64,000 nt of DNA from Bathynomus jamesi (GCA_023014485.1 JAJOZX010009077.1:27501-91500), one strand, 5' to 3'; shown: positions 32,991 through 44,444, counted from the first letter of the stretch. Numbers and translations are program-made. Notes: generated by a model from the letters alone, not told the origin.

Positions 32991-33820
32991 TAGTCGTGTA
33001 CCGATTAATCTGCATAGGCAGAATCGGCCATTTTCTGGGCATCGGACAAATTTAGCCGATTCTCTTACTGATTCTTTGAACTTTTAAAATTTTTGCTACA
33101 AAACAAAATCTATATTTGTAGAAAATTGGACATACAAAAAACTATTTATGATCATTTATACTAATTTCAAAGGGAAATTATATAAAAATATTTTACATTC
33201 ACGAAAAACGCAAAGCTTAATAAGTTAAGTTGCCTATAAATTTACGTTTTTTCTAACTAGCTAATCTCTAAATATTATAAACTATTGTAATCTCCTACTA
33301 TATATTAATAATAATTCTATATTAAGTTGTACTTTATAATTTATAAACGAAACCATCTTATTATGTTAACTTTATTTTAAGTACAGTATTTTAATAATTT
33401 TATAAACCAAAATTGTATATTTTTATTTTTTTTCAAATTGGGCACCAGGGCCTTGAAATTTTAATGAAAAATTTTGTTATTGTTTACATTGTTGAAGAAA
33501 GAAAATACCTTCAACATAAGGAAAACTAATTATTTTAAATATTGGTATTCAATTTATGAAACTAAAATAAAATTATTTTATCATTTTACTGAGTAACAGA
33601 ACTATTTAACATCATTTTAGCTACGATAGATGAGTAACAAATTCTGGTACTGTATATTGTGGAGTGCACTAAGGAAAAGCATTTAAACAAATATGAAATG
33701 TAAAAATATGAAAATTGAAAGTTTTCACATTAGATTAGTAAAATTTATGAAGGGAATTGATTGTTTAAAATATAGGCAAAGCATCGGCATCGGCTAAATT
33801 TTGGAATCGGTACATCACTA
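32991..33820. mobile_element. hAT non-autonomous element, 830 bp
   Basis: GTAAATAA is duplicated exactly at 32983-32990 and 33821-33828. The termini are TAGTCGTGTACCGATT and, on the minus strand, TAGTGATGTACCGATT (14 of 16 match). Subterminal GCATCGG/CCGAT motifs recur near both ends and may bind transposase. The AT-rich interior has no frame. Confidence 0.9.
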
Positions 33821-33828
33821 GTAAATAA

Positions 33829-34405
33829 TAAAGTTGCTGACTTATTGTTTGGGTTACCAGCTTGTTCTTCGTTGCAATTTGTAAAAGTTTGCACAATTAA
33901 TCAAGGGAAATGATATAATGTGCGGTGTTTTTTTTTATTATAATTAACAGAATAAGCATTGAGCAATCAATAACAACTATTTTATACTGTAATGCTCAAA
34001 TGGTACAGGAGATTGCAAATACATAAATTACAGTAATTAGATTAAAAGAAAAGAAATGAAAATCAATGTTTTAAATAAGAATGCGCGGCGAGTATTTGTA
34101 CAGAACGAAGAATTCGGCCTGCATTCTGATACGGTAAAAATAAAACGAACGAGCGCTGTAGGCTACCACAAAGAGCGGGCGCGAGCGAGCCTTGCGAAAG
34201 ATGTTATGCAATCGAAGAAATGAAAAAGACTGTCTTTGTGGTATTTCTCTTTATTCGTCTGCAGAGAAAATATCGAAGGTCCTGAAGTTTGATTCGTGGT
34301 AGAGTTCTCTGAAGATCTGCAAAAAACCGTTCAATCTTCAGCCTGTACAGAATTTCCTTCTTTTCAAAATTATCAGTTGGTTGCTAGCCTTAGAATACAA
34401 TTTTA
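33829..34405. other. No gene seen
   Basis: Nothing recognised. GC-richer around 34,140-34,190. Confidence 0.5.
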
Positions 34406-34605
34406 GGATCACCTGAAGATCAGGGCCCCCAGCCTCAATTACCAAATGATATCTTCGTTAAAACTAACGGAAATAACGATTTAACCTAACCAATCGTCAA
34501 AGGCGTACAGTTGACCCAACCGGGCATTCAATTTAATTTATTATTATATTTGGTACTGTAAAGCAAAAAACAAGAATACATGGGGCCCTGATCTTCAGGT
34601 GATCC
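34406..34605. mobile_element. 200-bp inverted-repeat element with TTAGG-like core
   Basis: Termini are GGATCACCTGAAGATCAGGG and its complement at 34,583-34,605. The interior has TTAACCTAACCAATCGTCAA and GACCCAACCGGGCATTCAAT, linking this element to the repeats at 6.5, 19.1-19.6, 27.6 and 40.6 kb. No coding capacity; superfamily unknown. Confidence 0.8.
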
Positions 34606-34946
34606 CAAGTTTCACCTTAAGTAACTTACAAATATAACAACATCTGTGTCAGGAAGTCAAAATTGTTCAACCATGGAGCGTATCTCTCTTGTCGAGTTAA
34701 ATAAAGGCTCAGAGAGCGAGCGAGAGTAACTCCATCTTAAGGGTCCTGTTATATTTATGGCATTTTGCTTCACATGGAAGGTTTCAACGTACTTTCGGTG
34801 AAGTAGTGATTTGCCATGACATACTATCATCACAAGTAATTATTATTATAGAAAACTATAGTAACCGTAGATTCATATAAATACGGAGAGGAAATAAAAC
34901 GTGCAACACAGAGGACGGTTCATCCTGTGTCGCGGGGCACGTGACC
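34606..34946. other. No gene seen
   Basis: Nothing recognised between the two elements. Confidence 0.45.
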
Positions 34947-35591
34947 TAGTGATGAAAGCCGGTATTGAAAAACCGGTATTTATACCGGTATTGGACAAGA
35001 GACATGATACCGATCTCGTGATTATCGATACCGGGTTTTCGGTATTGAAGACCTGCCTATTGTCTTTATTGTGGGAACAATCAGCAAATGTCAAGTTAAC
35101 AAAGATTTGTTTTTTGTAGGATTTTGTGGCCAATGTGAGTAGAAATATGATTTATCTTCATACTACATAACTTACACATGCAGTATATCTTTGAGGGGCG
35201 TCATTAGTGTATGTCACAATTTATCATTTGTTATAATATTATGTTATTGACGTAATATGATGTGTCCGTTTTTCTGAAAAGGGAAACTATCATCCAGAAC
35301 TCTCGCCTTAAACATTTGAAATCGTATAAATACGTATTGAAACGTTCAAAAACGTTTTTACACGATTCCCAAACCTTGCGTTGCTTTTTTAGATTCGTTA
35401 TTGAGTTCATTCAGATTTCGAATTTCGTACTAGACGCTTGCAGTGGTTGATTGATGCTCATATTTCACAAGTTAAATTTTGTAATTTTGTTACGTGCGCA
35501 TTGCAGTCTTGTGATGTGGAAATAAGCTATTTCTTACTTTAAATAATCTACCCCTTCGAATCTATTACAAAAATTTAAAAAAAATTCAATC

Positions 35592-35789
35592 ATGTGGAAT
35601 TATTTTATTAAGAAAAATAAAGACGAAGCTGAATGTTCAAAGTGTGAAAAAGTTATAAAGTGCAGTGGGGGCTCAACTAGTGGATTATCTGTTCATTTGA
35701 AAACAATTCATAATTTAAATGTTGCTGAAATCAAGATAGGTGAAAATCAACAAAAAAAAAAAAAAAAAAACTTTGGATACATTTATTAA
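35592..35789 (+). CDS. BED zinc finger of hAT transposase (fragment)
   Basis: The 65-codon frame starts MWNYFIKKNKDEAECSKCEK, with C-x2-C, then GGSTSGLSVHLKTIH with H-x4-H. This is a BED-type DNA-binding finger, usual at the N-terminus of hAT transposases. It runs into a poly-lysine stretch encoded by an A17 run (35,755-35,771), where a frame slip probably separates it from what follows. Confidence 0.75.
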   Translation: MWNYFIKKNKDEAECSKCEKVIKCSGGSTSGLSVHLKTIHNLNVAEIKIGENQQKKKKKNFGYIY

Positions 35790-35800
35790 CAAAAAATCTA

Positions 35801-36556
35801 TTGAAGAAGAAATTGCAAAACTTGGAAGATCTATATGATACACTTCGTCCTGTTCAAATAATTCTTAAAAGACTATGTTCAAAAGATGCATCTTTCTTGA
35901 CGGCTGAAATCTCCACCAAATTTATTTTAAAGAAACTTGTAGAGAAGAACACTCCAACAGCATTGGAGCTCAAAGACTGTCTCAGTAATTTCTAGTCTTC
36001 AAGGAGACAAAGAGATATTGTGGGTTTAATTAAATATCTTCACAACCCTGAAGTTTTAAAAGTTCAAGAAGAGGAACTATTTTCTATTCCATCTAAACTA
36101 GTGCTCAAAAGAACAGCAGAAAGGATTTTTAAAGGGCTTTTTCCTAAGAATGATGAAAATTTAGTTGGTTTCGAGGAAGAAAACGAAGACCAAGACTTAC
36201 AAGCATCTAACTACTCAGAGAATGTTACTGAAGACAAGAATGAAGTAGATGATTCATTGATGTGCGAATACATGAAAGAAATAGAGAAATTAGAAAAGGT
36301 ACCATTGAGAAGCAAGGCAACTAACTTTGATCCTACTAATGAATTTAAGAGTTTCGAAATTTCTTCAAAAAGAAGTGAAAATTTTGAGAAGCTGTACAAG
36401 GCATTGCTTTCCATTAAACCCACTAGTTTAGAATCAGAAAGAGCTTTTTCTGCTGCTGGCTTATTTCTGACCAAGCTAAGATGAAATCTCTCTGAACAAT
36501 CATTAGATAGTCTTTGTTTCCTCAAAACTTACTTCCAAAACCAAAATAAGAAATAA
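35801..36556 (+). pseudogene. hAT transposase C-terminal region, core deleted
   Basis: Reading 35801-35995, then after a TAG 36020-36484 and, past a TGA, to 36556. It includes LYDTLRPVQIILKRLCSKDA, an acidic linker, and the C-terminal dimerisation domain LLSIKPTSLESERAFSAAGL, LTKLR, then NLSEQSLDSLCFLKTYF. The region with the first two catalytic Asp residues is absent between the BED finger and here, so the protein could bind DNA and dimerise at best. Confidence 0.8.
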
Positions 36557-36631
36557 ATATGCAAAATTATTAATGAACTTTTTTTTTTTTAAATTGTTAT
36601 TTTTCCCTTTTACCTTTGGTTATCTGATATA

Positions 36632-37374
36632 CCGGGTGTCCATAAATGTTTACCCTGAAAACAGTATGCTCTCATGTTTTAATGACGAATCTTACATCCA
36701 TTTTCTTTTTACAGGTGATCTCGTACACGCATAGAGTTTCTGTGCTGGTGTGTTTCGTCTACCGCATTCGCCGCTAGGAGCGCTGTAGTAGCTGTTCAGT
36801 TAAGATGGCGTCTGTGACAGAGAAGGCACAATGTGTTGTGTTGCTTGCAGAAACAAAATCTCCTGTCAGTGTTCAGCGAAGGTTCGGAACAAAGTATGGA
36901 AAGAATCCACCTGATGTGAAGTTAATTAAGTCGTGAATGAAAAAATTCTTGGAAACGTGGAAAAGGGAAAGAGCAGTGGTAGACCATCAGTTTCCGATGG
37001 GACGGTGGAAGACATTCAAACTGCTTTCACACGGTCACCAAGGAAATCGGTGAGACAAGCTTCATGCCAACTAAAGATACCAAAGTCTACGGTGCACAAG
37101 GTGTTACACAAACGTTTGAAGTTACACGCCTACAAGGTATGCAATTGCAACAGTTAACCCACAAATGTTGGAAAATGTGTGGCGTGAGTGTGAATACCGT
37201 TTAGACATTTTACGTGCTACTACGGGTGCACATGTGGAGGCTTATTAAGTTCATTAACTATGTATCAAAACTTTGTATGTTTATCTACTTACGATTAAAA
37301 CTGTGTTTCAATATGAGCGTTTATTTAAAAGTCATAGCATGCTTTAATCAGGGTAATCATTTATGGACACCCTG
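36632..37374 (+). mobile_element. Mariner-like element nested in hAT, core deleted
   Basis: TA on both sides (36630-36631, 37375-37376). Inverted ends CCGGGTGTCCATAAATG and, on the minus strand, CAGGGTGTCCATAAATG. 743 bp. It carries the start and end of a transposase gene without the catalytic middle. Confidence 0.85.
36805..37249 (+). pseudogene. Mariner-like transposase, helix-turn-helix and tail only
   Basis: Starts MASVTEKAQCVVLLAETKS, then VQRRFGTKYGKNPPDVKLIK. After a stop near 36,935 the other frame gives KSSGRPSVSDGTVEDIQTAF and SVRQASCQLKIPKSTVHKVL. The text then jumps to NPQMLENVWRECEYRLDILR, the family's C-terminus. All catalytic Asp motifs are deleted. Confidence 0.8.
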
Positions 37375-37413
37375 TACTTAATCATTATAAATAGTCCTTC
37401 CTTTTGCCTAGAA

Positions 37414-37646
37414 CAGTGGTCGGCGAACTTTTTTGGGTATTACCCCAAAATATATTTGAGGACGTAATCAGGACGTAAATTCGTAATATTCTAAAATTTA
37501 GAATAATGCCACATTTATGTAACAAAATAAAATAAAAATATACGAAAAAAATATCAGCACAAAGTATCTCTCATACCGCACGCATTACCCCCAAAAGTTT
37601 TAAATTTACCCCATTTGGGTAATTTACCCCTGTTCCCCGACCACTG
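37414..37646. mobile_element. hAT MITE with 8-bp target duplication
   Basis: Target duplications GCCTAGAA (37406-37413) and GCCTAGGA (37647-37654) differ at one base. Termini CAGTGGTCGGCGAAC and, on the minus strand, CAGTGGTCGGGGAAC. 233 bp, noncoding. Confidence 0.9.
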
Positions 37647-37918
37647 GCCTAGGAGCTGCTGTTCAAACTTTTTTCAATCAATGGTATTTTCCCTTTGTTG
37701 TCGGTGACAGAATTTAAAAAGTAACTTCAGTTTTTATTGTCGTTAATGTGGTGAGTACTACAGGTCCTGCAGGCTTGTGGGAGGGTTGGCACTTGGTAGG
37801 TGACACCAAAAAAATCATTATAAATTATTCTCTGCATAAAACCGGTATCAACACCGGTATCAGTAAAATAATTGTTCAAATACCGGTATTAAAAATTGTC
37901 GGTATTATTTCATCCCTA

Positions 37919-38589
37919 GGCACGTCCCAAGTAGGTCTCTTTATCCACTACACCTCTAGTGCATTTCTGAAAAAACACATGATAAAATGAGATGCGCTAG
38001 AAAGTTACACTTGAACAGAAAACCTTTTGTTTTTCTGGATAACGTAGTACATATAGAGACATACTGTACTTGGGACGTGGCCCGGCAATGCAGGATAAAC
38101 CTCTTCTGCATGTTTTACTTCGGCGTCTTTAGTATATATATATATATATATATATTGCAGATACTTACAGTTATGAAATTATGTATTTTCTGTACTTTTA
38201 AGGTGTTACAGAAGTCTATATACAAAATAATCTTAAAATTTTCTGTTTTTCATATGAATAAATGTATGTTGCATTTTTCAAAATTATTTTCATTTGTTGC
38301 CAATTGCTGTGAATTATTTATTATTGCCAGTTACTGCCAGTCATATCCTAAAAAACATGAAAGAAACTTGTGATCAATATCGCGCATGGAAATGCTGGAT
38401 TATTCACAATAAAAAATAAAACTATAATATTTTCCTTTAAAGAAAACAAACTAATAAATGTAAAAGCCATTGTTTATTCCAGACAATGAAAATCAAATAT
38501 TTAGTTGGTAACAGTAAAAACTTGGGGAAAATATTTTATTTTACGATATTATGAATCACAACCAAATAATAATAATAATTCCTTTTGAG

Positions 38590-38623
<34 letters not shown>

Positions 38624-38649
38624 TCTAAACTGCACAAAAGTCGCGCATC
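37919..38649. other. No gene seen; inverted repeat and microsatellites
   Basis: GGCACGTCCCAAGTA at 37919 is inverted at 38066 (TACTTGGGACGTG), a ~160-bp foldback directly after the hAT element. (TA)n at 38,131-38,153 and (AAT)n at 38,588-38,623. A 128-codon frame (37987-38373) has no recognisable domain. Confidence 0.45.
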
Positions 38650-38838
38650 ATAGGAATTTTCAGTGTTGACTATAATATATTATTTTTTTTCTTTTAGGTA
38701 GGGTATGGGTGCGAAATTAACAATAGACGAGAGGGTGAGCTTGGTTTTAATGTATGGAATACCTAGTACAACAAATCGATGAATCAGTACAGAGTTGTAT
38801 GTATGTATAAAATTCTTAAAGACTTTTCTCCCACCCTG
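38650..38838 (+). mobile_element. Mariner-like MITE remnant
   Basis: Contains ATG followed by GAKLTIDERVSLVLMYGI, a plausible transposase N-terminus, and ends CCCACCCTG before TA. The left terminus was not found. Confidence 0.4.
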
Positions 38839-39190
38839 TATATATAATAATTAACATTATTTGCAATATCACTATCAATATTTCAAATGTTATTTAGTGG
38901 AACATAGTTTTTGTTTCACCCATTAATTAAATTAGTAAATCTATTAATTCACTCCACTTAGGATTATTCCTATAAAAATTATATATAAGCAAAGGTAATT
39001 TCCTTCCTTGAACGAAATTCCCTTTCCAAAAAGGAAGAATTTAGCTTAATTTATGTCATATAAGTCTGAAGACCATACCGGCTTATTACATTAATTTTCA
39101 TCCAAGTCTCTCGATATAAGATTATTCTTTCTATAATATTATCTATTTCTATTTCATGGAAGTTTATTCCATCTAAATCTATTATCTATC
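38839..39190. other. No gene seen
   Basis: AT-rich noncoding. Confidence 0.5.
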
Positions 39191-39198
39191 ATTTAGGG

Positions 39199-39403
39199 CA
39201 GGGGTGGGCAACCTTTTGTTCAATGTAGCCACAGGTGCGGTGAATGAAAAGTAAAATTTGCCACACCATACATAAATTGAGAAACTAGGTTGATAAATCG
39301 AAATATAAAAAGAAAAACTGTTTAAAAAGTTTATTCAAAACATGTACAATCTCATGGCCAATTCGCCACTTGTGGCGATTGGCGACAGGGTTGCCCACCC
39401 CTG
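39199..39403. mobile_element. hAT MITE with 8-bp target duplication
   Basis: Target duplications ATTTAGGG (39191-39198) and ATTTAGAG (39404-39411). Termini CAGGGGTGGGCAACC, matched on the minus strand at the right end. 205 bp, noncoding. Confidence 0.9.
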
Positions 39404-39411
39404 ATTTAGAG

Positions 39412-40103
39412 TTTAAGGACTATCCGAACATATTATTTCAAAAAAAACATCCGTAAGCCTCTTTTAAATGTAACTTATAAATTCGTTCTACTATGAATTA
39501 TTAACCTAAAATTTATACAACAGTTTAAAATAGTTAATTAGATTTGCTTCTAACGTCATTGGTCGTTTATTAAAATAGTTAATTATATTTGCGGCAATTT
39601 GCTTCAAAGTCATTGGTGGTTTATTAAAATATTTTTGGTCCACTTGTTAAAATGCCTCCAAGCCCAAAATATAAAAATGGTGCACAAAAATGAAAGCTAA
39701 AGAAAGAAAAGTTGTTTAGTTATTGTTCTAAAATCTCTAAAATCAGTAACTTTTGAGCAAATACCGGTAGTTCATTATCTAAAAATCTGGAAATGGTTAA
39801 TTAATATACCGGTATAGTGAAACTAAGAATGAATGTAATGAAGCTATAACCAATAGGTCTAGTACGAATAAAGTTTTGGAAAATAATGCTTCTGAAATTG
39901 TAGAAAATTGCATGAACAAACATAGTAAGCCTATAGTTCCGAAAGATAGTACATATAAACATCAGTAATGATACGTGCCTTGGCTATCATCATTATACAG
40001 ATAAAAATTAACTTACAGACAAAAGTGCATTGCATATGCATTGCATATTTAAGATAATTCTCTCAAACGATTTATGATATCGTAAGGCTCTTGCAAGCGG
40101 GAC
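39412..40103. other. No gene seen
   Basis: A direct repeat around GTCATTGGT-GTTTATTAAAATA occurs at 39,555 and 39,612. Otherwise featureless AT-rich DNA. Confidence 0.45.
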
Positions 40104-40822
40104 TGCATCAACTTAGCGAATACACATTGAGCGAGTGCACTTTGAGCGAAGAAAATTGAGCGCGCACAAATTGAGCGACTTGATGCATTGAGCGATTAGG
40201 CTAACTGAGCGAGTACAAATTGAGCGAGTGCAAACTGAGCGCAAACTGATGCAAAAATAATAAACATTCACCTCCTAAAAAATATTTATTTAAAACAGAT
40301 ATATTTAATTAAAATGGATATTTTTTTCAAAACAGATTTAAAAATATAATAAGTCAAGCAGTGAATTAGATATGTAATTCCAAATTGTAGGAAACATTAC
40401 ATAGAAAGTCGAGAATATTCGATCAGACGTTGCAAGCGAACCTTTACTTGTTCGTATTTCTTATAGGGTTACTTCCTATTTAACCGTCGAAAACTCAAAT
40501 CGGAAACTCAGTCCGAGTGGGACGTCATCTAGGCCTAGGTTAGGTTAGGGGTACTAATTACCTTTCCGGGTCCCGAATTCATTATGGGGTACCCATGCCG
40601 GGTTAGGTTAATTGAATGCCCGGTTAGGTCAACTGTATGCCCGGTTAGTCAACTGTATGCCCTTGGCAAGTGGTTAGGTTTTGTGAAGTTTGCACTCGGT
40701 TTGCACTCGCTCAATTTGCATTCGTTCAGTTAGCCTAATCGTTCAATGCGTCAAGTTGCTTAATTTGTACTCGCTCAAAATGCTCTCGCTCAATGTTTAC
40801 TCGCTCAATTGTCGCACAATCC
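40104..40822. repeat. Foldback with GAGCGAGT-type subrepeats
   Basis: The left arm (40104-40253) has about ten short units of the form AAATTGAGCGAGTAC. The right arm (40684-40822) has the same units inverted (GTACTCGCTCAATTT). Between them lie AT-rich DNA and TTAGG-like repeats. Confidence 0.8.
40536..40682. repeat. TTAGG-like dispersed repeat copy
   Basis: Contains GGTTAGGTTAGG near 40,540, then units TGAATGCCCGGTTAGGTCAA and ACTGTATGCCC, matching the 19.2-19.5 kb units in the opposite orientation. Confidence 0.8.
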
Positions 40823-40998
40823 TTGCAAGCCTGGTGGGCCATTTCCACGTGATAAAGATCAAGGTGGTCGCTGCTTTTCTAGTTCCTACGAAAATATGAT
40901 TACTAACAGTGGCTTTCAGATACCACGTTCTTGACTTTGTTACTCTCCTAGACTAGACTGCTTGCTGTGAATCATGTTGGTTATTTGCTAACCGTGGA

Positions 40999-42282
40999 AT
41001 GTCTACTTACAATGAAGCATGGATGAAAGGAGTTCGTGACTGGCGTCATCCGAGTGCGAAAACTGAATCCCATGCAACACCCAAAGCACACTTTGATTCA
41101 TGTTTAGTTATGGAGCAGTGAAGATTATATGGCACTATAAACGAAGATTTAGAATTACAAACAAAAAAGAAGAAATATTGGAGGCAAATTATCGAGAGAT
41201 TAATTAATGTAACAGTTACGTTAACATCATGAAATTTAGCATTCAGAGGTCACAGAGATATTTTAGGGCAGTCAAACAGCGGAAATTTTCTCTCGACTGT
41301 GGAACTTTTGTCCAAATATGACCCTTTGCTAAAGCAACTCGTTTCGACTCCCAACGGCTTTATCCACTATTTGAGCACCTCTATTCAAAAAGAATTGATT
41401 AGTCTTCTGTCGAAAGGGACATAGTCAATGAAATAAAAACTGCCTTGTTTTATTCTATTATAATAGATACAACGCAGTACATTTCGAAAGTAGATCAGTT
41501 AAGTAAAGTATTTCGTTATGTCATCATAGAAATTGGTGGAAACAATGTACCAATTGATGATGAAGTTGTAGAATCATTTTTAGGGTTCGAAGAAGTTGTT
41601 GACCAAACTGAAAGCGGATTGGAAAACAAAATAATAAGTTTCATTAAAGAGAAAGGCCTAGATGTGTCTAAATGTAGAAGACAGGGTATGATGGAGCAGC
41701 AAGCATAAGTGACATATATGCGGGCGTACAAGCAAACATGGGTGCAAGAGAGCCAAATGCTCACTATATACACTGTGCTGCTCATAGTTTGAACATTGTA
41801 CTCAATGACTCGGTGAAAGGAATTCCAGAATTGCAGGGATTCTATCTTGTTGAAAAGCTCTATTTTTTTTTTGCTCGCAGTCTCAAGCGCTGGGTTATGT
41901 TATCCTCATTTGTTCATTAGAAGAAGCAAGTAAAATTCTCTCCTTCCGATCTCGTGTAAAGAATGAAATTTTAAATCAATCGTTAGTGAGAGACTTGGGA
42001 AAGATGCTGATAGTTGCCAATAGTTTGTGGTTTTCACATTTTCCTGACACTTGTATCGCTCTTGTTCTATTTCTCACAATACCTGTGACAGTGGCAAGCG
42101 CTGAACGTTCTTCCTTTAAACTTAAACTAATTAAAAATTACCTACGAAGCGCAACGACAAAAGAGAGGCCACGGGACTTGGGAATTTCATCTATAGAAAA
42201 TGAAAGAGTTCGACAGTTAAACTTAGAGAATGTTATTGATGAGTTTGCTGATCGGAAAGCGCGAAAGATGGATTTCAAATAG
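40999..42282 (+). pseudogene. hAT-like (DUF4371/ZMYM1-type) transposase pseudogene
   Basis: Opens MSTYNEAWMKGVRDWRHPSA with HATPKAHFDSCL, the N-terminal finger region. FRGHRDILGQSNSGNFLSTV and ELLSKYDPLLKQLV follow. The RNase H-like core starts FYSIIIDTTQYISKVDQLSK with a candidate catalytic Asp. HYIHCAAHSLNIVLND carries the C-x2-H motif (41,770). The C-terminal dimerisation block is TIPVTVASAERSSFKLKLIK then NYLRSATTKERPRDLGISSI. Stops at 41,120 and several shifts break it, and a large internal part between about 41,920 and 41,960 is missing. Confidence 0.8.
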
Positions 42283-43059
42283 GTGAGTACAATGTGTTGT
42301 AGAAATATTCTACACAAAACTTGAAAATACGTATGACTTCCGCTCCTAGAAGGGCAACATACTGTAAATAAAGATTTAATTTACTCGTGCTAAGATGCAA
42401 TACAAATAAAAAATATAGTAAATTTCTTACTATTGGGGTCCTTTTTAAATTTTCGTACCGAGACCCATCCCTATTATGTTTCACTACTGAGAGAGACCGA
42501 CGAACAAAACATCTGCATCTGCAAGGTTACAAGGCACACACACACACACATATATATATATGAGAGAGAGAGAGAGGAAGTACTATTTACTCGTATATTA
42601 TTTTATTTTTAAAGGCCTTTTTCCATGGTAATATCTCTCTTGCATGCATTCAATCCTATACGAAATGAGCTTTTACAAACTCTGGCGAATGTCCTTTCGC
42701 AAGAAAAATAAAACAAAAACCTTTGAAAAATAACATTAATTAGATTCAGTAAAAGCATTCATATTGCAGATTTGTATTTTTTTAAAGTTAAACAACAAAA
42801 TTCAAGCAAGTCGCCCAGCAACCGCGGTCAGACAGGAACAGGTTACCCGCGTGCCTCGGAGCCGTGAATAGTGGTTGATATATTTTATATTTATTATTTT
42901 AATAATAATTAATAATTGTCTCTACGTGGCTATTATGTTTTTATTAAATGTTATATATACACAGGCCAATATAATGTAATATAATAGTACTTTAATATTT
43001 TAGGTAAAAGTCGTATATTTGGGGATCTTTGAAACCAAACTTATTTTCCTCATAAGATC
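42283..43059. other. No gene seen; CA/TA/GA microsatellite
   Basis: Compound (CA)n(TA)n(GA)n at 42,536-42,575; otherwise AT-rich noncoding. Confidence 0.5.
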
Positions 43060-43141
43060 TTTAACAATAGATAACGGGGACCGCGATATCGCGGGGTTCT
43101 CTCAGAAAGTAACCCCTCGTTATCAGCATATTCTACTGTAC
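43060..43141 (-). mobile_element. Possible pogo/Tigger-type terminus
   Basis: Read on the minus strand from 43,139: CAGTAGAATATGCTGATAAC then GAGGGGTTAC, resembling Tigger-type ends (CAGTAGA...CTCG), with TA outside. Contains the palindrome CCGCGATATCGCGG. No partner end found. Confidence 0.3.
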
Positions 43142-43444
43142 ACGTTTCATATATGGTTGTGTTATGCTTAGAAAAATATATTTCATATGAAAGAAAACAA
43201 TACCAAACTGAAATGTATCATTTAATAACATTTTTATTTACAGAACTGGAAAAAATATAAAAAAATTATATAAACAAAACTTTTTTTTTCACGGACGTTA
43301 ATATGCAAAACAAAATAACATTCGTACAGTCGGCATAAAAATGTCTTTATTACGCTTTTATTTCAGAATTGGAATAAAAGTGCAAAGCAATTTTTGAAGT
43401 TTGAAGTCGATTGTACGACTGTACAATAATGTAAATCACATCGA

Positions 43445-43445
<1 letters not shown>

Positions 43446-43476
<31 letters not shown>

Positions 43477-43505
43477 GTAATAATAATAATAATAATAATA
43501 ATAAT
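43446..43505. repeat. (TAC)n and (AAT)n microsatellites
   Basis: Adjacent trinucleotide runs. Confidence 0.95.
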
Positions 43506-43574
43506 TTTATTGTTCTTTACTACATTTATAAGGCATACAAACGGTATACAGAGAGTGACCTATAATAACGCGCA

Positions 43575-43577
<3 letters not shown>

Positions 43578-43634
<57 letters not shown>
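43578..43634. repeat. (TA)n microsatellite
   Basis: Pure TA alternation. Confidence 0.95.
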
Positions 43635-43638
<4 letters not shown>

Positions 43639-43783
43639 AGTGCGCAGTTAACGCATCAACAACAATAATAATATCAATATTACAATTTATTATTGTTTTC
43701 ATGCGAGTTGATTTGCCCATCAGTTGCTACAGAAAGCATACCTACATACACACAGTATATATATATTTATATATACACACACA

Positions 43784-43785
<2 letters not shown>

Positions 43786-43838
<53 letters not shown>
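43786..43838. repeat. (TA)n microsatellite
   Basis: TA tract against the left end of PLE copy C. Confidence 0.95.
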
Positions 43839-43842
<4 letters not shown>

Positions 43843-43876
43843 AATAAAACCACGAAGGAAAGGAAACACAAAATGG

Positions 43877-43910
43877 TGCTCAAGCGCTTTCGTCTAATGA
43901 CATCCTCAGG
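43877..43910 (-). ncRNA. Hammerhead-like core, PLE copy C left arm
   Basis: The minus strand reads CTGAGGA, T, GTC-ATTA-GAC, GAAAGC, identical to the copy B core. Confidence 0.5.
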
Positions 43911-44037
43911 AACACTGAAGTACATAAAAAGGTTAATCCTATATATAGGTTACAGAAAGAAAAAAAAAAAAATAAATAAATAACATACATACACACATAT
44001 ATATATATATTACATACATACATATCTATATATACAA

Positions 44038-44070
<33 letters not shown>

Positions 44071-44444
44071 CAATAAACAAAGAAGTAAAAATAATAAAAA
44101 ATTAAAAATTAAAACCTTAAAGGATTACAGATTTGTAAGGAAAAATATCGATTTTTAGCACAAGATCAAATGGATTATAAAAATACAAATTTATACTGGA
44201 ACTCTGCCGGGTTTTAACACAATGCTGCCTATGGTCAGGTTTCGATATATATATAAAAAAAAAAAATGCAAATTAAAAGTTAATCGATTTTTAGCACAAG
44301 ATCAAATGGATTATAAAAATACAAATTTATATTGGAACTCTGTCCGGGTTTTAACACATTGCTGCCTATGGTCAGGTTTCGATATATATAAAAAAAAATA
44401 AAAAATAAAATGCAAATTAAAAGTTAATAAAGTAGAAGACAAGT

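Larger units (their letters stand above)
34947..37918 (+). mobile_element. hAT element, internally deleted, with nested insertions
   Basis: Termini TAGTGATGAAAGCCGGTATT and, on the minus strand, TAGGGATGAAATAATACCG; subterminal ACCGGTAT repeats near both ends. Flanks share GGCACGT, a possible degraded target duplication. The interior has a BED finger and a hAT C-terminal domain but not the catalytic core. A mariner-like element (36632-37374) and a hAT MITE (37414-37646) sit in its 3' noncoding part. Confidence 0.75.

Noticed and set aside
34947..37918. A clean 8-bp target duplication for the large hAT element
   Set aside because: Flanks share GGCACGT but not at matching distance from the ends, so it is reported only as possible.
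37987..38373. A 128-codon frame after the hAT element
   Set aside because: Low-complexity, crosses a (TA)n tract and has no homologous motif that I recognise.
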